This document shows, one piece after another, positions 62,145-64,000 of a stretch of DNA of 64,000 bases (the stretch's first letter is position 1; each line of letters opens with the position of its first letter). The stretch is taken from contig JBAYKX010000002.1 of NCBI GenBank assembly GCA_041664345.1, positions 62,001 through 126,000 on the forward strand, given 5' to 3'. The DNA is from GWE2-40-63 sp041664345. Its GTDB lineage: Bacteria > Bacteroidota > Bacteroidia > Bacteroidales > SZUA-534. The position numbers were made by a program, and so were the translations under genes. The notes beneath the pieces were generated by a model. The model saw only the letters and a program-made list of their open reading frames with translations, did no database searches and was not told where the DNA came from.

Positions 62145-63566
62145 ATGACTGATTTAGAAAAATATCAACAATTTCCAGCCGCGCTTTCCCAAATTATCCA
62201 AGATGCCAATAATTATACAGATAGCATCGGGTTTATCCAAAACTCGTTTGAGGCATTAAGCACGTTACCTTGGGATTCATTTCAATACGAAAGCTCGTCG
62301 TGTTTTGTAAAAAATGGGAATTATTTCAAATCAGTTTCTAAAAACATTGATAAAGGGTTACAAAAGAAGTGTAAAATAGACGAAAATGGCAACTGCTTGT
62401 GCGAAAAAATTTCTCAACAGAAAGGAATGTTATTTTGCGACAACAACAAAGTTCATTATTCAGTAAACAAAAACGATACTATTGAAAAGGGCCATTTTTG
62501 CATTCCCATTAAATGGAAAACAGAATTATTTGGGGTGTTAATTTTACAATCGAATAGTAAACGGAATAATTTTGAACTTGAATATTTTAAAACCGTTGTA
62601 ACCATCCTTGAAAATATCGGACTGCATAAAAAGGCGGAAGAACAGCTCCAAATAAAAGCAGAACAGCAAAATGTACTAAACCAAAAACTGTTTTCGCAAA
62701 GCCTGGAAATTGACCAAAAGAGGTTGGAAGTTGAAGAGAAAAATGAAGAAATCAGGCAAAAAAATGAAGAACTCAGTACACTCAACGAAAATTTACATGA
62801 ACAAAATGAACTAATTGAAAAAGCCAATACCGAAATAACATCGAGCATAAATTATGCAAGTAGTATTCAAAAAGCACTGTTGACACCACAGAATCAAGTA
62901 GATAAGCTATTTGAGAATTTTATTCTTTATCTGCCCAAAAATATTGTAAGTGGCGATTTTTATGTAATAAAGCAAATCGGGAAATATAAAATAATTGCTG
63001 TAGCCGATTGTACCGGGCACGGTGTACCGGGTGGTTTTATTACCATGCTGGGAATAAATTTTATTGATACCATTTTTAAATTAAAAAATATTGAAACACC
63101 CGCTCAAGTATTGGAATTGTTACGGACAAAATTTAAAAAGGTATTTGAATCGTCCAATCATCACGACGGGATGGATATTGCCTTAGGCATCTTTAACCAG
63201 GAAACCAACATGTTGCTTTTCTCTGGTGCTTACAATTCCCTGATTTTAGTTAGGGATGGTGGATTGGTTGAATATAAAGGAATTAAAAACCCTATTGGAA
63301 AACACACCAAGGAAAGTGATTTTATTAATCATGAAATTCAAATACAGGAAGGCGACTTGATTTATATGTTTACAGATGGTTTTGCCGACCAGTTTGGAGA
63401 AAAAACAGACTCAAAATTTTATAAACATAATTTTGCGAATTTATTAGTAGATATCCACCGGTTGCCAATGGAAGAGCAGAAATCGGAACTATTATCAGTA
63501 TTTAACCATTGGAAAAGTCAAACAAAGCAAACCGATGATGTATTGGTTGTTGGTATTAAGTTTTGA
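62145..63566 (+). CDS. PP2C/SpoIIE-type phosphatase with GAF-like and coiled-coil N-terminal parts
   Basis: About 473 residues from the ATG at 62145; an upstream TTG at 62115 adds ten residues of no known pattern. The N-terminal 170 residues resemble a GAF-like sensor (ending FCIPIKWKTELFGVLILQSNSKRNNFELEYFKTVVTILENIG), with cysteines in KKCKIDENGNCLCEK. A long coiled coil (about 175-245) leads to the phosphatase domain (about 245-473). Metal-binding aspartates are in SGDFYVI, VADCTGHGVPGGFIT, HDGMDIALG, FTDGFADQFG and TDDVLVVG. It is soluble, unlike the paralogue at 41327. It probably answers a redox or small-molecule cue. Confidence 0.9.
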   Translation: MTDLEKYQQFPAALSQIIQDANNYTDSIGFIQNSFEALSTLPWDSFQYESSSCFVKNGNYFKSVSKNIDKGLQKKCKIDENGNCLCEKISQQKGMLFCDNNKVHYSVNKNDTIEKGHFCIPIKWKTELFGVLILQSNSKRNNFELEYFKTVVTILENIGLHKKAEEQLQIKAEQQNVLNQKLFSQSLEIDQKRLEVEEKNEEIRQKNEELSTLNENLHEQNELIEKANTEITSSINYASSIQKALLTPQNQVDKLFENFILYLPKNIVSGDFYVIKQIGKYKIIAVADCTGHGVPGGFITMLGINFIDTIFKLKNIETPAQVLELLRTKFKKVFESSNHHDGMDIALGIFNQETNMLLFSGAYNSLILVRDGGLVEYKGIKNPIGKHTKESDFINHEIQIQEGDLIYMFTDGFADQFGEKTDSKFYKHNFANLLVDIHRLPMEEQKSELLSVFNHWKSQTKQTDDVLVVGIKF

Positions 63567-63912
63567 TACAAAACGGACGAAATTCAAGTTCGAATTGACC
63601 AAGGATTCAACTTTTTTTGACTTGTAAAAATATGTGGAAGACTATTTCGGTTTGAATAGTTGTTTTCCATTTATTTTTAATACCATTCCCTTTTTGGTAA
63701 TTGTACCCTCGTATTTGGTTAGGCATAAGTATAAAATTACTTGCAGTAAGTTATTATTGAGTTGGTGCTATATGCATCCCCATAACGATATGGCAGCCAG
63801 TGCTCAGGATTGTTGCGGGGTAAGTAAAAGCCATTTTATAGCCACTATATTTTTGGTTGTATAACGAAATGAATTAAAGATTTTCATATATTTAAGAAAA
63901 CTATTTCCTTAT
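63567..63912. other. Spacer without a convincing gene
   Basis: This 346-base stretch has a 76-codon plus-strand frame (63634-63864), but it has no family features, no repeat structure or start signal, and unusual cysteine and histidine content. No terminator, RNA gene or promoter is apparent apart from AT-rich DNA before 63913. It may be decayed coding sequence. Confidence 0.5.
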
Positions 63913-64000
63913 ATGACAAGAATCTTCGTTTTATATATCATAATAGTTACTCTCAGTATTGAACCACTTACTTTGATGGCTCAACAATTAGAGGTACCAT
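63913..64000 (+). CDS. 5' end of an exported protein gene, cut by the window edge
   Basis: An ATG at 63913 opens 29 codons that read as a Bacteroidota signal peptide: MTRIFVLYIIIVTLSIEPLTLMAQQ, with a hydrophobic core followed by the common AQQ-type cleavage region. The remaining protein lies beyond the window, so its function cannot be told. It is on the plus strand like the phosphatase gene before it. Confidence 0.6.
   Translation, partial: MTRIFVLYIIIVTLSIEPLTLMAQQLEVP

Noticed and set aside
63580..63600. TTCGAA-like segment resembling a tRNA T-arm
   Set aside because: No acceptor, D-arm or anticodon-arm pairing can be built around it.
63634..63864. 76-codon plus-strand frame with many cysteines and histidines
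   Set aside because: No recognisable fold, start signal or partner; the minus strand also shows only short broken frames, so no gene is called.

Overview
The window is chromosomal DNA of a Bacteroidota bacterium, most likely a free-living member of the Bacteroidales/Marinilabiliales side of the phylum. The evidence is low GC, promoters of the TTTG-N19-TAnnTTTG type, an ECF sigma / FecR / TonB-receptor / DUF4249 cassette, a secreted protein with a gliding-motility-type (T9SS type B) C-terminal domain, and a three-part biotin-dependent acyl-CoA carboxylase. I see no rRNA, tRNA, transposase or CRISPR array.

Region 1 (1-19264) is a large export operon with its regulators. Reading right to left on the minus strand it runs TolC-like outer membrane channel, MacA-like adaptor, a four-helix-bundle protein, one MacB/LolD-type ATPase, then four long FtsX-type permeases. 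The third permease is interrupted by an in-frame TGA and the fourth runs off the left edge. A plus-strand PIN toxin-antitoxin pair sits between permeases 3 and 4. A HigB/HigA-IrrE-like pair lies between the TolC gene and a plus-strand NtrC-family activator and histidine kinase. A near-consensus sigma-54 promoter precedes the TolC gene, so this two-component pair probably controls the operon. Its spacers carry degenerate 8-bp repeats that fold back on each other, and relic copies of the permease 3' end.

Region 2 (19546-29231) holds an active/inactive M16 peptidase pair, a T9SS cargo protein, a Rel/SpoT alarmone enzyme, a Fur-family repressor, purA and two small unknowns. Region 3 (29538-41157) holds a U32 peptidase-type protein, two GT-C membrane glycosyltransferases, the acyl-CoA carboxylase operon and a class I fumarase.

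Region 4 (41327-48402) has a membrane PP2C/SpoIIE phosphatase, a Nif3-like protein with a zinc-ribbon coiled-coil protein, a secreted TPR-like protein and an S9 peptidase. Region 5 (48564-53585) is the surface-signalling/uptake cassette.

Region 6 (53868-64000) has a secreted unknown, a membrane protein plus XRE repressor with a visible operator, an RsmF-like RNA methyltransferase, an AmrS-like radical SAM enzyme, Hsp20, PBP4, three bacteriohemerythrins, a second SpoIIE-type phosphatase, and the first codons of an exported protein. Genes are mostly separated by clear hairpin terminators or GC-rich palindromic repeats.
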